DNA of 64,000 nucleotides, taken from Flavobacterium sp. CFS9 (GTDB taxonomy: Bacteria > Bacteroidota > Bacteroidia > Flavobacteriales > Flavobacteriaceae). The notes beneath the pieces were generated by a model. That model was not told where the DNA came from. It searched no databases and was given only the letters and a program-made list of their open reading frames with translations. Each line of letters opens with the position of its first letter. The first letter of the stretch is position 1. The DNA lies in assembly GCF_041154745.1 (NCBI RefSeq), contig NZ_AP031573.1, positions 496,001 to 560,000 of the forward strand, in the 5' to 3' direction. The position numbers were made by a program, and so were the translations under genes. Below are positions 56,288 through 63,930 of this stretch, piece after piece.

Positions 56288-56470
56288 AGTTCTCTATTTT
56301 AAATTGATTAATACTTATGCGGTTTATTTTTTTACCGCGATCATCAAGTTCTTTTTTAGATTCATTAAATCTTGAATCATTGTTTTGTAATGGCCACTTA
56401 CATTTAAGAAAATAATCTAATTCCTGCAGTGACGTCTTACTGTAAAAATCATTTCTATTTTTCTTACTTT

Positions 56471-56502
56471 CAAAACTAGACAAACACATTAACACTTACA
56501 AA
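56471..56502 (-). promoter_or_regulatory. Bacteroidota promoter for peptide pair 1
   Basis: On the - strand TTTG (56499-56502), a 20-base spacer and TAGTTTTG (56471-56478) match the TTTG-N20-TAnnTTTG consensus. It lies about 180 bases before peptide 1b. Confidence 0.75.
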
Positions 56503-56508
56503 AATTGA

Positions 56509-56534
56509 ATATCGAAATTCCTGAATTTCGATAT
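56509..56534. promoter_or_regulatory. Perfect 12+12 palindrome upstream of promoter 1
   Basis: ATATCGAAATTC, two spacer bases and GAATTTCGATAT. It ends 7 bases before the -33 element and is preserved in the second copy at 59469-59494. It is a candidate binding site for the AraC-type regulator encoded at 59.6 kb. Confidence 0.72.
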
Positions 56535-56675
56535 CAAAATCAAAAACACCATACAACCAAAAACACAAATAATTCAAAGTCAACACATTAAACAGTGTGA
56601 TCCATTTTAAGTTTTATTGAGTTTCGTTTCAGCCTTTTAGCAATAAACTATACTTTTGTAAGAAACCAAATAATT

Positions 56676-56696
56676 ATGATTTCTTATACTTCTTAA
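56676..56696 (+). pseudogene. Remnant of the regulator gene start
   Basis: ATG followed by ISYTS and a stop, at the end of repeat copy 1. The intact regulator at 59637 begins with the same MISYT. This shows that the control module was copied together with the gene start but not the body. Confidence 0.75.
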
Positions 56697-56787
56697 GCAC
56701 TAGATTAAATTAATTATTTCATATTTTATTAAATTATCTACTCCCTATCTAGTTGCTTTCAAGCAAATCAAGTTCGAGCTAAAAAGT

Positions 56788-56985
56788 TCATTCTTTCCTT
56801 ATTTTAAAATATATCATTGCAAATATTAGTATTTGTATAATCTCATAAATTCTATAAATCCAAACATTTACAACAAAACCAGAGAAATTATATACTAACT
56901 TTGGTTCTACTATAGATTTTATCAAATGAATAACTGCCATTGTCAAAAATAAGAGTAACAATATTTTAATTATTTTCGCTTTCAA
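56788..56985 (-). CDS. 65-residue two-TM membrane protein, TTG start
   Basis: The frame begins at a TTG; no ATG is available before an in-frame stop. The product is hydrophobic, with membrane segments at ~5-22 and ~40-58 and a basic end (KIRKE). Its position downstream of peptide pair 2 and its size suggest an immunity protein. Low confidence because of the start codon. Confidence 0.42.
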   Translation of the reverse strand: MKAKIIKILLLLFLTMAVIHLIKSIVEPKLVYNFSGFVVNVWIYRIYEIIQILIFAMIYFKIRKE

Positions 56986-57025
56986 TTTTAAGTTTTATTA
57001 ACTATTAAATCATTTTAACATATTA

Positions 57026-57062
57026 AGAGTTGTTTTATTTTCTAAAAAAACAAAACAACTCT
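57026..57062 (-). terminator. Hairpin after peptide pair 2
   Basis: AGAGTTGTTTT and AAAACAACTCT pair perfectly over 11 bases 20 bases after the peptide 2b stop on the - strand. Confidence 0.65.
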
Positions 57063-57082
57063 ATTTCTAAGATAATCTATAA

Positions 57083-57235
57083 TTAAAGTGCAAAAATCGC
57101 AACAACACCAAATAAAGTAGAACACTGTTTAACTGTTGTAGCCAATGCCCTTCCCATTCGATATCCCCATTCTTCAGAAGACCCACCTTCAATATTCAGC
57201 AATTCAAATTCATTTAATTCAATCAACTTTTCCAT
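57083..57235 (-). CDS. Double-glycine-leader bacteriocin-like peptide 2b
   Basis: 50 residues from ATG 57235. The leader MEKLIELNEFELLNI ends in EGG; cutting after residue 18 leaves 32 residues (SSEEWGYRMGRALATTVK...) with GYRMG as a GxxxG motif and one cysteine. It starts 15 bases after the stop of peptide 2a. Confidence 0.8.
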   Translation of the reverse strand: MEKLIELNEFELLNIEGGSSEEWGYRMGRALATTVKQCSTLFGVVAIFAL

Positions 57236-57250
57236 AATTATTTAATTTAG

Positions 57251-57409
57251 TTAAAGATTATCTAAAAATCCATTAATAAATCCCTTAGCAAAACTTAAAG
57301 CTTCTCTACCAGCCCATATTGTACCACCTGTAAACGGCAAAACTCCTCCTTCTACTAACTGTACTTCTTGAGCATTAAGCTCTACTAAATTCAATTTTTC
57401 TAAATCCAT
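57251..57409 (-). CDS. Double-glycine-leader bacteriocin-like peptide 2a
   Basis: 52 residues from ATG 57409; an upstream in-frame ATG at 57454 is less likely because it lies outside the leader pattern. The leader MDLEKLNLVELNAQEVQLV ends in EGG. The mature 30 residues (VLPFTGGTIWAGREALSFAK...) contain GFING, a GxxxG motif, and a GGTIWAG segment. It pairs with 2b. Confidence 0.83.
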   Translation of the reverse strand: MDLEKLNLVELNAQEVQLVEGGVLPFTGGTIWAGREALSFAKGFINGFLDNL

Positions 57410-57564
57410 AATTTTAAAATTTAAGCGGTTAATTAATAATTTAAACAAAATCATCTTCCCTAGAATTATTTTGTAAGAACAGACTTACTATACTTATATC
57501 TAATAACATTGGAGGGAAGTACTAATTTTTCGAATAACTCCAGGAATATTGAAGTCAATATTTT

Positions 57565-58806
57565 CTAACTTTTATTTTTCATAGATATAATAATCCCTAA
57601 ATAGATCTGAAAATCGTTAGATAAAGAAGGCGCTTCAGGAAGAAATCCATTTGTTTTATAGGACATTCCTAAATTAAAATATGCTGATGGTTTTGTATCA
57701 TTTTCTCCTTTAGAGAATCTCATCGCTAATTCAGATTTTACACCTAATCCGACTTCTTTTTCTTTTGTTCTAAATTCTAAATTTCTTGGTTGCTCCCAAA
57801 AATCTATCGACGAATTCAATAAAAATTTATCATCTAAGAAAGAATAATTATGCAAACCAATACCACCTGCTAGAAAAGTATAACTTTTGTTGAAGTACTG
57901 TCTGAAATAAGGATTAAGTTTATATTTATCGCTGATCTTTAAGTACGCGTTTTGTTCTATAAAATCGCCGAAAGGCGCCAAAGAATAACTAACCGAAAAA
58001 TTTCCGGTGACAATATCTGAAATCCTATAATTTCTGCTCTTCCAAAGATTTGGATTTAAAAAATTAACTAATGACATATAACCTATTCTTCTGGCATATG
58101 ATTTCTCCTCTTTGGTTAAATCCTCTCTTTGCGTATAACGATAAAATTCCATAGAAAGTCTGTGCAAATGCCGGATCATTCCATATACATCATGTCCAAC
58201 AATATCACGATCAAGTTCATTACTGTCAACTTCTTTAATTTTTGTTTTTGAATCAAAGAAACTGGTTAAATAATAAAATTGAGTAGCCAATTTTCTTATT
58301 ACATAGTCTGGATAAAGAACTTTATAATCTTCTTCATTAAAACTAAAGTAACTATCAGATTTTCTCAAATAAGCATAATCCGACTCCAATCCGGCTGTAT
58401 GAAGCCTAATGTAATTGGGAAAGGAGTTATTCCTTAAATTGATAAGCGTTTCATTAGTTACTCCTGTTACTTTAGCCACTAAATTTTTATCCATAAAAGG
58501 TTTACTAATACTTCCTATACCAAGTTCAGAAAGTACAGACTGATGGCCTGCTTCATGGGTAATTGCCTGTCCGATTAAAGATGTAAAGATCAATAACCCT
58601 CCTGTATATAATTTTTCTTCTTTTTTTGTATTCTGTGAATTATTTATTTGACCACCTATAAAACGAATAGAATTTAGCATTAAATCATTGCTTTGATCCA
58701 TCGTAAATAAATAAGACTTTCCTTCATATAAATTATAATTATAGTACTTTGATTGAGCACTATTTATAAAAGGCACCACTAGAAAAACAATAAGTATATG
58801 TTTCAT
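57565..58806 (-). CDS. Outer-membrane-type protein with HExxH metallopeptidase motif
   Basis: 413 residues with a signal peptide ending near residue 17 (INSAQ). Residues 84-88 read HEAGH in a helix-like segment (IGQAITHEAGHQSVL), the zinc motif of metallopeptidases. The C-terminal ~150 residues are beta-strand rich with alternating aromatic residues and end in a hydrophobic strand (FQIYLGIIISMK), like a small outer-membrane barrel. It lies between peptide pairs 3 and 2 in the same direction. A role in peptide maturation, degradation or self-protection is possible; no known family is assigned. Confidence 0.72.
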   Translation of the reverse strand: MKHILIVFLVVPFINSAQSKYYNYNLYEGKSYLFTMDQSNDLMLNSIRFIGGQINNSQNTKKEEKLYTGGLLIFTSLIGQAITHEAGHQSVLSELGIGSISKPFMDKNLVAKVTGVTNETLINLRNNSFPNYIRLHTAGLESDYAYLRKSDSYFSFNEEDYKVLYPDYVIRKLATQFYYLTSFFDSKTKIKEVDSNELDRDIVGHDVYGMIRHLHRLSMEFYRYTQREDLTKEEKSYARRIGYMSLVNFLNPNLWKSRNYRISDIVTGNFSVSYSLAPFGDFIEQNAYLKISDKYKLNPYFRQYFNKSYTFLAGGIGLHNYSFLDDKFLLNSSIDFWEQPRNLEFRTKEKEVGLGVKSELAMRFSKGENDTKPSAYFNLGMSYKTNGFLPEAPSLSNDFQIYLGIIISMKNKS

Positions 58807-58836
58807 AAATTATTAAAATATTCTTTTTCTATAAAA

Positions 58837-58903
58837 ATGACTACCACTATTTGAGTTAGATCCAAAAAATATTAAAAATTAAATTCAAATAGTAAATAGT
58901 CAT
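58837..58903 (-). terminator. Hairpin after peptide pair 3
   Basis: Arms of 16 bases (ATGACTA and ACTATTTGA against TCAAATAGT and TAGTCAT, one internal loop) lie 78 bases after peptide 3b, with several T residues beyond on the - strand. Confidence 0.55.
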
Positions 58904-58980
58904 TTCTTTAATTAAATATTATTGACTAGACTCTTATTACGATGATAAACCGTATAAAAGCAAAAAAGTTTCTTTTAACA

Positions 58981-59115
58981 TTAATCCAAAAGATCAAGAA
59001 GGAAACGTGTTCCCAAGGCTGCTAAAAAAACTAACCCCCATATAAAACCTCCAGAGATTTCCGTTTGTTCTTGGAGAGGCATTTCTGTAACCCCAATTTT
59101 GTCTAAGTCTATCAT
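58981..59115 (-). CDS. Double-glycine-leader bacteriocin-like peptide 3b
   Basis: 44 residues from ATG 59115. The leader MIDLDKIGVTEMPLQEQTEI ends in SGG. The mature 21 residues (FIWGLVFLAALGTRFLLDLL) are strongly hydrophobic. It starts 14 bases after peptide 3a stops. Confidence 0.7.
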   Translation of the reverse strand: MIDLDKIGVTEMPLQEQTEISGGFIWGLVFLAALGTRFLLDLLD

Positions 59116-59129
59116 AATCTTTATTTTTT

Positions 59130-59258
59130 TTAAGTTGTTAACATATACGCAATTGCCCCTATAAGAACTCCTACAAGAATTTCTAGAAGAAACCCTCCTT
59201 CAATATCTTCCATTTCTTGAGCATTAAGCTCCACTAACCCTAAATTTTCTAAATTCAT
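59130..59258 (-). CDS. Double-glycine-leader bacteriocin-like peptide 3a
   Basis: 42 residues from ATG 59258. The leader MNLENLGLVELNAQEMEDI ends in EGG. The mature 20 residues (FLLEILVGVLIGAIAYMLTT) are hydrophobic and contain GVLIG, a GxxxG motif. The leader matches those of peptides 2a and 1b. Confidence 0.77.
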   Translation of the reverse strand: MNLENLGLVELNAQEMEDIEGGFLLEILVGVLIGAIAYMLTT

Positions 59259-59431
59259 GACATTATGATTTAAAATGTTAATTATTATACGGTTTATTTT
59301 TCCGCGTCCTTTTTTTTTAGATTCATTACTTTTCGAATCTATGGTGTAGTAATGGTCATTTACATTTAAGAATACAATCTAATTCTTGCAGTGACGTCTT
59401 ACTGTAAAAATCATCTCTATTTTCTTACTTT

Positions 59432-59463
59432 CAAAACTAGACAAACACATTAATACTTACAAA
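59432..59463 (-). promoter_or_regulatory. Bacteroidota promoter for peptide pair 3
   Basis: TTTG (59460-59463), a 20-base spacer and TAGTTTTG (59432-59439) on the - strand match the consensus exactly as in copy 1. It lies about 170 bases before peptide 3a. Confidence 0.75.
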
Positions 59464-59468
59464 AATTG

Positions 59469-59494
59469 AATATCGAAATTCCTGAATTTCGATA
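59469..59494. promoter_or_regulatory. Perfect 12+12 palindrome upstream of promoter 3
   Basis: Identical to the palindrome at 56509-56534. It lies 6 bases upstream of the -33 element and between divergent genes, as expected for an operator of the adjacent regulator. Confidence 0.72.
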
Positions 59495-59636
59495 TCAAAA
59501 TCAAAAATATTATACAAAATAAAATACAAACAAATCATTATCAATGCTTTACGAAATTCAAATCGTATTAAGTTTTATTGAGTTTCGTTTCAGCCTTTTA
59601 GCAATAAACTATACTTTTGTAAGAAACCAAATAGTT

Positions 59637-60359
59637 ATGATTTCTTATACGCACTACAATCACGAATTTTTACTACTCTTTACAATACCCCTCTACGCAC
59701 AAAATCTAAAAAAAGACCTTACCTATATCACTCCTTATTTAGTTCTAGAAAAAGAGAATGTGATACAATCACTCACTAATGATCAAACCAAATCCTATTG
59801 GAGTATTGGGTTATTATTTCTATTGGTAATTATTGCACTAAGTTTTGGGATCTATCAGTATTTAATCAAAAAGAGACAGTCCTCTCAATTTGAAAAAATA
59901 ATGGATAAATCATCAAATAATGAAATACAAACCGTTGAAATAAATAAACAGGAAACCAAAACAACTAAACCTGGAATAGAAGGTATTGGTATTAATGAAG
60001 AATTAGTTGAACAAATATTAGAAAAACTAACTCATTTTGAACTAACAAAGGGATATTTAGGATCAAACATTACCGTTCAGTCCCTATCTTATACTTTTGA
60101 AACTAATAGTAAATATATTTCCAAAGTAGTTAATAGCTATAAAGAAAAAACATTTGTTCAATATATTAATGATCTAAGAATCGAACATGCTTTAGAATCT
60201 TTAGAAAAAGATCCTAAATTACAGAAATATACTATTCGAGCGTTGGCTATTGAGTTCGGCTTTAATAACGCTGAATCATTTTCTACCGCTTTTTATAAAA
60301 AATCAGGTATTAAGCCTGTTAACTTTATCAAACAATTGGAAAAAACTACTAATAGTTAA
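59637..60359 (+). CDS. Membrane-anchored AraC-type regulator of the bacteriocin island
   Basis: 240 residues from ATG 59637, chosen because the TACTTTTG element lies just before it; a frame start at 59544 would lie inside the promoter region. An N-terminal hydrophobic stretch (1-22, ending PLYAQ) is followed by a short charged part and a membrane segment at ~57-77 (IGLLFLLVIIALSFGIYQYLI). A cytosolic AraC HTH domain follows (~150-238, ITVQSLSYTFETNSKYISKVV, IRALAIEFGFNNAESFSTAFYKKSG). Related flavobacterial regulators carry long TPR sensors before the membrane segment; here that part is nearly absent, which looks like an internal deletion. It likely acts at the palindromes. Confidence 0.82.
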   Translation: MISYTHYNHEFLLLFTIPLYAQNLKKDLTYITPYLVLEKENVIQSLTNDQTKSYWSIGLLFLLVIIALSFGIYQYLIKKRQSSQFEKIMDKSSNNEIQTVEINKQETKTTKPGIEGIGINEELVEQILEKLTHFELTKGYLGSNITVQSLSYTFETNSKYISKVVNSYKEKTFVQYINDLRIEHALESLEKDPKLQKYTIRALAIEFGFNNAESFSTAFYKKSGIKPVNFIKQLEKTTNS

Positions 60360-60465
60360 ATGCATAAAATGACCAATCCTTATTTTATAAAAATTACTCT
60401 AACCAAATTTTATTACATCCGACATCGCAAATACTCTAAAAAAAATTACATTTGAAGCTTAATTT

Positions 60466-62826
60466 ATGCCTCAAATTATGATTCGCAACAGAAATCTTAT
60501 CAGTGTACTTGCTTTACTGGCTGTCTTTTTTTATATCCCAACTGCCTATTCGCAAACTACTCCTCCAAAAACAGAAACCAAATCAAAACTATTTGAAGAA
60601 ACCACGACAGATAGTGATTATCTGATGGCTATTGAAAAAGCGGGAGAAGTTTTGGAATCTGCTCATAACGATACTGAATTTGATGGAAACAGTCATCGGT
60701 TATTTAGCGAAATTAAAGGAACGCAAAGCAAACTCGATCTTATTCTGGCCAGTTTGAAAGGGGCAAACCCAAACGTACGCAATCAACAAATGTATCGTAT
60801 TGTACTTAAAGAAATTGAGCAGGAACTTGACGAACAAAATACAGCCATAAACTCACGAAATCTGGCACTTGAAAAAATCAAAAGCAGAGTAATTGATTTG
60901 CGTAAGGACAAAACTTTGATGGGGCTTTTGAAAGACACCATTCGCCGAAAGCAATTTAAAAGTGAGTTTGCGAATCTGAAAAGAAGATATCTGAGTACCG
61001 ACAGTCTGATGACCAAAAATCAAAGTATTTTAAACCATAATAAACGTCTGACAGTTGAAAGAAAAATAGCCGTATCAAATGCCTTAATTACTGTAGAAAG
61101 CAAACTGGAAAAATCCGGAATCCGTATGCTTAAAAAAGAATACCCGGTTTTATGGAGTACAAACGATTCTGTAGCAAAAAAGATTGTAGGTAAAAACATT
61201 AAAGCCAAAATAATTATTGAAGAAAACGTTGCAGAGTATTACTTAAGTTACCGAGCGGGCGGTTTAATTACACTGGTTTTACTGATGGGATTATTGGGCT
61301 GGTATATTTCCCGCAATTTAAAATACCTCAACAGTAATGCACATGCCGAAAACCTGAATCAGTTTAATTTTAAATACTTAAATCGCGGAGTTGTGGTTCC
61401 GGTCGCTGTCATTGGTCTTAACATTGCTGTCGTAAGCAATTTATATGCTCCTGCTCTGTTTATCGAGTCAATTCAATTGGTTCTTCTGGGACTTTTAACT
61501 GTACTTTTCAAAAACAAATGGTCAGCAATCGCGATGCGAAACTGGTTGTTTCTGGTAGTGCTATTTTTTGTGTTATGTTTTCTGGACTTATTTATTCCGG
61601 TTGGCTTTTTACAGCGCAGTGCCTTTATTATAATTAATATTTTAGGAATACGATACGGTTTAGTACAAATTAAAACGTTAAAAGAACAGCTTTATATCAA
61701 AGGCTTTTTTAAATGGGCCACCATCATTTTTATTGGTTTAAATGTTTTATCCATTATCGATAATCTTTTGGGGAGAGTTTCTCTTGCCAATATGTTAAGC
61801 CTAACCGCTTTTATATCGCTGACACAGATCGTAGCACTAAGCGTACTCTTAAAAATCGTATTAGAGATCATTCTTTTACAAATTTATACCACCCGAATTA
61901 AGCGTGGTATCGAAAAGATTTTTGACCACGAAAGTTTGTCCGATACACTAAAAAGACCTTTCATTATTGTAATCAGCTATATGTGGATCGTGGTCATCGC
62001 GGCCAATTTAAACATTTGGGAATCCTTGCGTACCGGTTTGGGTTCTTTACTAAGCCATCCAAATACAATTGGAAGTGTCACTTTTACTTTAGGGAATATA
62101 GTGTTGTTCTTTATTATTATCTGGGTTGCACACTTGTTACAAAACTATGTAGCCTACTTTTTTGGAGAAATTGACGATGAGAACGAAGAAACCATCAATA
62201 AAAGACAGCATTCTAAATTACTCATCACAAGACTTGTGGTTTTAATAAGCGGTTATCTTTTGGCTGTCGCTGCTTCGGGAATGCCATTAGACAAACTAAG
62301 TATTTTACTGGGAGCATTGGGTGTCGGTGTTGGTCTTGGACTTCAGAATGTCGTTAATAATTTCGTTTCGGGCATTATCCTGATTTTTGATAAACCCATT
62401 CAGGTTGGAGATGTCATCGACATCAGTTCTGAATCTGGCCGCGTAAAATCAATGGGATTGCGTACCACCAAAATCAATGCGCCAAACGGTGCCGAAATCA
62501 TTATCCCGAATGGTAATCTACTCTCGCAAAACATTACCAACTGGACGTATACTGATAATTTTAAACTGGTAGAAATTACCGCTGAGGTTACAGCTGATGT
62601 ACTGCCCGAAAAAATCAATTCTATTATTCTAGAGTCACTTGAAGGTATGGCATTGGTCAATACTACAAAAGTTCCTCAGATTTATTACAGTTCTATCTCA
62701 GATGGAAAATTCAAATTGCAAATAAAATTCTGGTGCAGCATTTACCGTACTGAAGAAACGATCAGCAATGCGAGACAGGTTCTTTTCAGTAATTTTAAAG
62801 AGAAAGGTTTAACGCTGTCAACCTAA
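60466..62826 (+). CDS. Large mechanosensitive channel, MscS family
   Basis: 786 residues with a signal peptide (1-27), a periplasmic coiled region (~60-260), several membrane segments and a C-terminal MscS domain. The pore helix is recognisable near 615-640 (LLGALGVGVGLGLQNVVNNFVSG) and the beta domain by DKPIQVGDVIDI and INAPNGAEIIIPNG. It opens under membrane tension to protect against hypo-osmotic shock, like the large MscK-type channels. A candidate TACATTTG element lies 12 bases upstream of the start. It converges on a terminator shared with the next gene. Confidence 0.92.
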   Translation: MPQIMIRNRNLISVLALLAVFFYIPTAYSQTTPPKTETKSKLFEETTTDSDYLMAIEKAGEVLESAHNDTEFDGNSHRLFSEIKGTQSKLDLILASLKGANPNVRNQQMYRIVLKEIEQELDEQNTAINSRNLALEKIKSRVIDLRKDKTLMGLLKDTIRRKQFKSEFANLKRRYLSTDSLMTKNQSILNHNKRLTVERKIAVSNALITVESKLEKSGIRMLKKEYPVLWSTNDSVAKKIVGKNIKAKIIIEENVAEYYLSYRAGGLITLVLLMGLLGWYISRNLKYLNSNAHAENLNQFNFKYLNRGVVVPVAVIGLNIAVVSNLYAPALFIESIQLVLLGLLTVLFKNKWSAIAMRNWLFLVVLFFVLCFLDLFIPVGFLQRSAFIIINILGIRYGLVQIKTLKEQLYIKGFFKWATIIFIGLNVLSIIDNLLGRVSLANMLSLTAFISLTQIVALSVLLKIVLEIILLQIYTTRIKRGIEKIFDHESLSDTLKRPFIIVISYMWIVVIAANLNIWESLRTGLGSLLSHPNTIGSVTFTLGNIVLFFIIIWVAHLLQNYVAYFFGEIDDENEETINKRQHSKLLITRLVVLISGYLLAVAASGMPLDKLSILLGALGVGVGLGLQNVVNNFVSGIILIFDKPIQVGDVIDISSESGRVKSMGLRTTKINAPNGAEIIIPNGNLLSQNITNWTYTDNFKLVEITAEVTADVLPEKINSIILESLEGMALVNTTKVPQIYYSSISDGKFKLQIKFWCSIYRTEETISNARQVLFSNFKEKGLTLST

Positions 62827-62859
62827 AGATCATTCGACTTTCAAATTCAAAAGGAATAA

Positions 62860-62898
62860 AAAAACGGAAATGACTTTTTAAAGTTATTTCCGTTTTTG
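62860..62898. terminator. Bidirectional terminator
   Basis: AACGGAAATGACTT and AAGTTATTTCCGTT pair over 14 bases (one G-T), flanked by A-runs and T-runs. It serves both the MscS gene and the converging 335-residue gene. Confidence 0.9.
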
Positions 62899-62922
62899 TT
62901 TTTAATCTTCCGGTGAAGCATT

Positions 62923-63930
62923 TCACTTATTTACATACTTGTTCAAAATATAACGTGTTACAGGCCGCAACGGACTATTAGTCTCCGGATGTCTGCCGTG
63001 TGCATCAAAAAACTCAACTCCATTTGCCGTCTTGGCATACCATATAATCGCTACTCCGTTTTTATCAAAATAAGTCGTCGTATCGCAAACCTTAATCTTT
63101 TTAAGATTTACAAGCGTTGGATCTAGTATTTCAATATTAGCAGACTTCGCATACCCTTGTATTTTCAAATCACAATCTACCATTTCATAGTGATCTCCTG
63201 ACCACTGCATGCATTCCTTATCTTGAAAAGCGAAATAAGTAATTAAACCTAATAAACACAAAACAGCAACGATACCTATAGCAGTCCTTGGTATTCTAAC
63301 CCCAAGTTTTGAAACAGAATTTCGATTTTTTTCCGCATTTACATTAACAAATGAATTAATTGATGGCTTTATTATTTCAATACCATTTACTTCTTCCTTT
63401 CCGCTTATCTTTTCTTTTTCCTTTCTATCCAGAAATTTCCCCAGAATTCCAGAGTCCGTACTTAGTTCCTTTTGTGAATTCAATACTTCTATTTTTTCTT
63501 CCTCTTCAATCTGGCCTTCCTCTTCAATTGGATCTCCCTCTTCAATTAGATCATCTTCTTTAAATAACGCATGCATTCTAAATTTAATAAAAGGTCTTTC
63601 CCTAAAATCGACCAAAATTGCAGCCATATTTACGGCATCCACATTTGCAGGATCGGTTTCTCCTTTAAAAAAAGTTTCAATGGGTCTGAATTTATCAATT
63701 TGCTTATCAAAGCTGTTCTTTTTGTTCACATCAAAAGCCAGTCCTAACAAAGAACTAAAAACGGTTAAATCATCCTGATTTCTGTTTTGTTGCTGAAATA
63801 ATTCCCAACATAAACTGCGAAGTTTGGCTCTGGTAGGGTTTTCCAAAAAAACAGCATGTTCGCCTTTTTTTTCTGTCTCATATTTCTTTTTAACCGCTTT
63901 TTTATAATCTTCAAAAGTATTGTTTGGCAT
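62923..63930 (-). CDS. Single-pass membrane protein of unknown function
   Basis: 335 residues. The N-terminal ~130 residues are helical and soluble (YETEKKGEHAV, LRSLCWELFQQ, DKFRPIETFFKGET). An acidic Glu-rich linker (~130-155) and a membrane segment at ~217-236 (AIGIVAVLCLLGLITYFAF) follow. The C-terminal ~100 residues lie on the far side of the membrane and contain several cysteines and a 'YFDKNGVAIIWYAK' motif. I do not recognise a family; a membrane-linked regulatory or protein-binding role is possible. Confidence 0.72.
   Translation of the reverse strand: MPNNTFEDYKKAVKKKYETEKKGEHAVFLENPTRAKLRSLCWELFQQQNRNQDDLTVFSSLLGLAFDVNKKNSFDKQIDKFRPIETFFKGETDPANVDAVNMAAILVDFRERPFIKFRMHALFKEDDLIEEGDPIEEEGQIEEEEKIEVLNSQKELSTDSGILGKFLDRKEKEKISGKEEVNGIEIIKPSINSFVNVNAEKNRNSVSKLGVRIPRTAIGIVAVLCLLGLITYFAFQDKECMQWSGDHYEMVDCDLKIQGYAKSANIEILDPTLVNLKKIKVCDTTTYFDKNGVAIIWYAKTANGVEFFDAHGRHPETNSPLRPVTRYILNKYVNK

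Larger units (their letters stand above)
56312..56690. repeat. Direct repeat copy 1: regulatory module of the bacteriocin island
   Basis: This stretch matches 59285-59650 nearly base for base over long blocks, for example the shared CAGTGACGTCTTACTGTAAA and GAGTTTCGTTTCAGCCTTTT. It carries the - strand promoter, the palindrome and a + strand TACTTTTG element. It ends in a start codon whose reading frame (MISYTS) stops after six codons. It is therefore the duplicated control region with a decayed regulator gene. The long frame at 56253-56495 is not considered a gene. Confidence 0.9.
59285..59650. repeat. Direct repeat copy 2: regulatory module of the bacteriocin island
   Basis: This is the counterpart of 56312-56690. 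It holds the same - strand promoter, palindrome and + strand TACTTTTG element (59612-59619, 17 bases before the regulator ATG). It continues into the intact regulator gene. Sequence similarity also extends into the leader of peptide 3a, so peptide genes were part of the copied unit. Confidence 0.9.

Noticed and set aside
56253..56495. Open frame of 80 codons in the bacteriocin island
   Set aside because: It overlaps peptide 1b and the duplicated promoter, and the equivalent copy at 59.3 kb does not keep the frame.
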